45,190 bases of DNA from Spirulina sp. CCY15215 (lineage in GTDB: Bacteria > Cyanobacteriota > Cyanobacteriia > Cyanobacteriales > Spirulinaceae), in the NCBI RefSeq assembly GCF_016888125.1, contig NZ_JACSWA010000610.1:1-45190 (forward strand), written 5' to 3'. Under the pieces are notes generated by a model that made no database searches, had not been told where the DNA came from, and saw nothing but the letters and a program-made list of their open reading frames with translations. Positions 44,784-45,190 of the stretch are shown here, one piece after another. The translations under genes were made by a program, and so were the position numbers. Each line of letters opens with the position of its first letter. Position 1 is the first letter of the stretch.

Positions 44784-45190
44784 TCAAGAAATAGGATTAG
44801 GAAAGAAAACCAACTTTCCTAATACGGTTAACATTCCCGTCACCAAAATTCCCACAATACTAAAGAATCCAATTGTAATGCTATTCAGTCGAGTATTTGT
44901 ATCATCAATCCGTTGATTTGTATCATCAATCCGTTTCTCTAAAGAAGACTGCATCTGCTGCATTTGCTTCTCTAAAGAAGAGCGAGTATCGTCAATTCGT
45001 TGATTAGTATCCTCAATTCGCTTTTCGACATGACCAATTCTCTCATCAATTCGTTTAATTTCTCCGTTGACTTGAGTAAAACCTACCTCAATTATTTTCT
45101 CTAAGCGATCCATTCTTTTTTCAGCTTTTAGATCCATTGCGAGGATTAATTGTCTCAATTCTTCAATCTCTGTTTCCGCTTTACTCGCCA
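44784..45190 (-). CDS. Tail-anchored coiled-coil protein (partial, 5' end beyond window)
   Basis: The frame stays open to the right edge, so the true start is outside; the TTG at 45158 is unlikely to be it. The visible part reads ASKAETEIEELRQLILAMDL, then a long coiled coil (RMDRLEKII, VNGEIKRIDERIGHVEKRIE, and repeats of RIDDTNQ and SSLEK), then one membrane helix (IGFFSIVGILVTGMLTVLG) and a short tail. Both the N-terminal segment and the layout match the protein at 8967, so they are probably paralogues. Function unknown. Confidence 0.7.
   Translation of the reverse strand, partial: ASKAETEIEELRQLILAMDLKAEKRMDRLEKIIEVGFTQVNGEIKRIDERIGHVEKRIEDTNQRIDDTRSSLEKQMQQMQSSLEKRIDDTNQRIDDTNTRLNSITIGFFSIVGILVTGMLTVLGKLVFFPNPIS

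Overview
The window is a piece of a cyanobacterial chromosome. Three things show this: the HIP1 octamer GCGATCGC and its overlapping forms occur in almost every gene, Ycf39 and GuaB3 are characteristic of cyanobacteria and plastid lineages, and DUF2949, DUF4079 and multi-GAF cyanobacteriochrome-type chemoreceptors are typically cyanobacterial. I cannot name genus or species. I saw no rRNA, tRNA or CRISPR array, and no stretch over 300 bp lacks a gene.

Layout. 1-836: an IS200/IS605-family element cut by the left edge, with divergent tnpB (partial) and tnpA and a terminal hairpin. 880-9419: accessory and housekeeping genes of varied function: an atypical redoxin, a membrane class III nucleotide cyclase, a coiled-coil pentapeptide-repeat protein, a giant DUF2157-like membrane protein and a hendecad-repeat tail-anchored protein. 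9605-14952: a COG3146 acyltransferase-like protein, a secreted protein, an orphan ATP-grasp ligase, a degenerate histidine kinase and a methyltransferase. 14999-23718: mostly core genes: RecJ, GuaB3 (convergent), a GT4 glycosyltransferase, Ycf39, NAD kinase, an NblR-like response regulator, a DUF192 lipoprotein and DUF2949. 23794-27644 (minus): mannose-1-phosphate guanylyltransferase, an ABC1/UbiB kinase-like protein and an ABC ATPase. 27937-30530: an LCP cell-envelope ligase, a DUF4079 membrane protein and a thioredoxin-like protein.

30725-40836 (minus) holds the most distinctive system. A soluble chemoreceptor with seven tandem GAF domains is followed by a large CheA-PatA-like hybrid kinase. 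Six of the GAFs carry the canonical bilin-attachment cysteine, and five also carry a second cysteine exactly 45 residues upstream. The domains repeat at 210 residues (30 heptads). This looks like a phototaxis receptor and kinase of the Pix/Ptx type, perhaps a violet/UV-sensing insert-Cys cyanobacteriochrome array. The kinase carries five 36-residue acidic tandem repeats.

41032-45190: DedA, Dxs, an unrecognised protein with a possible HTH, and a second coiled-coil tail-anchored protein (partial) that appears paralogous to the one at 8967.

Mobile and repeat content: two copies of one MITE family in opposite orientation (30531-30708 and 43791-43894), the first with its right end amplified five times as 21-bp tandem repeats, and heptanucleotide tandem repeats of the TTGATAG type at three gene junctions.
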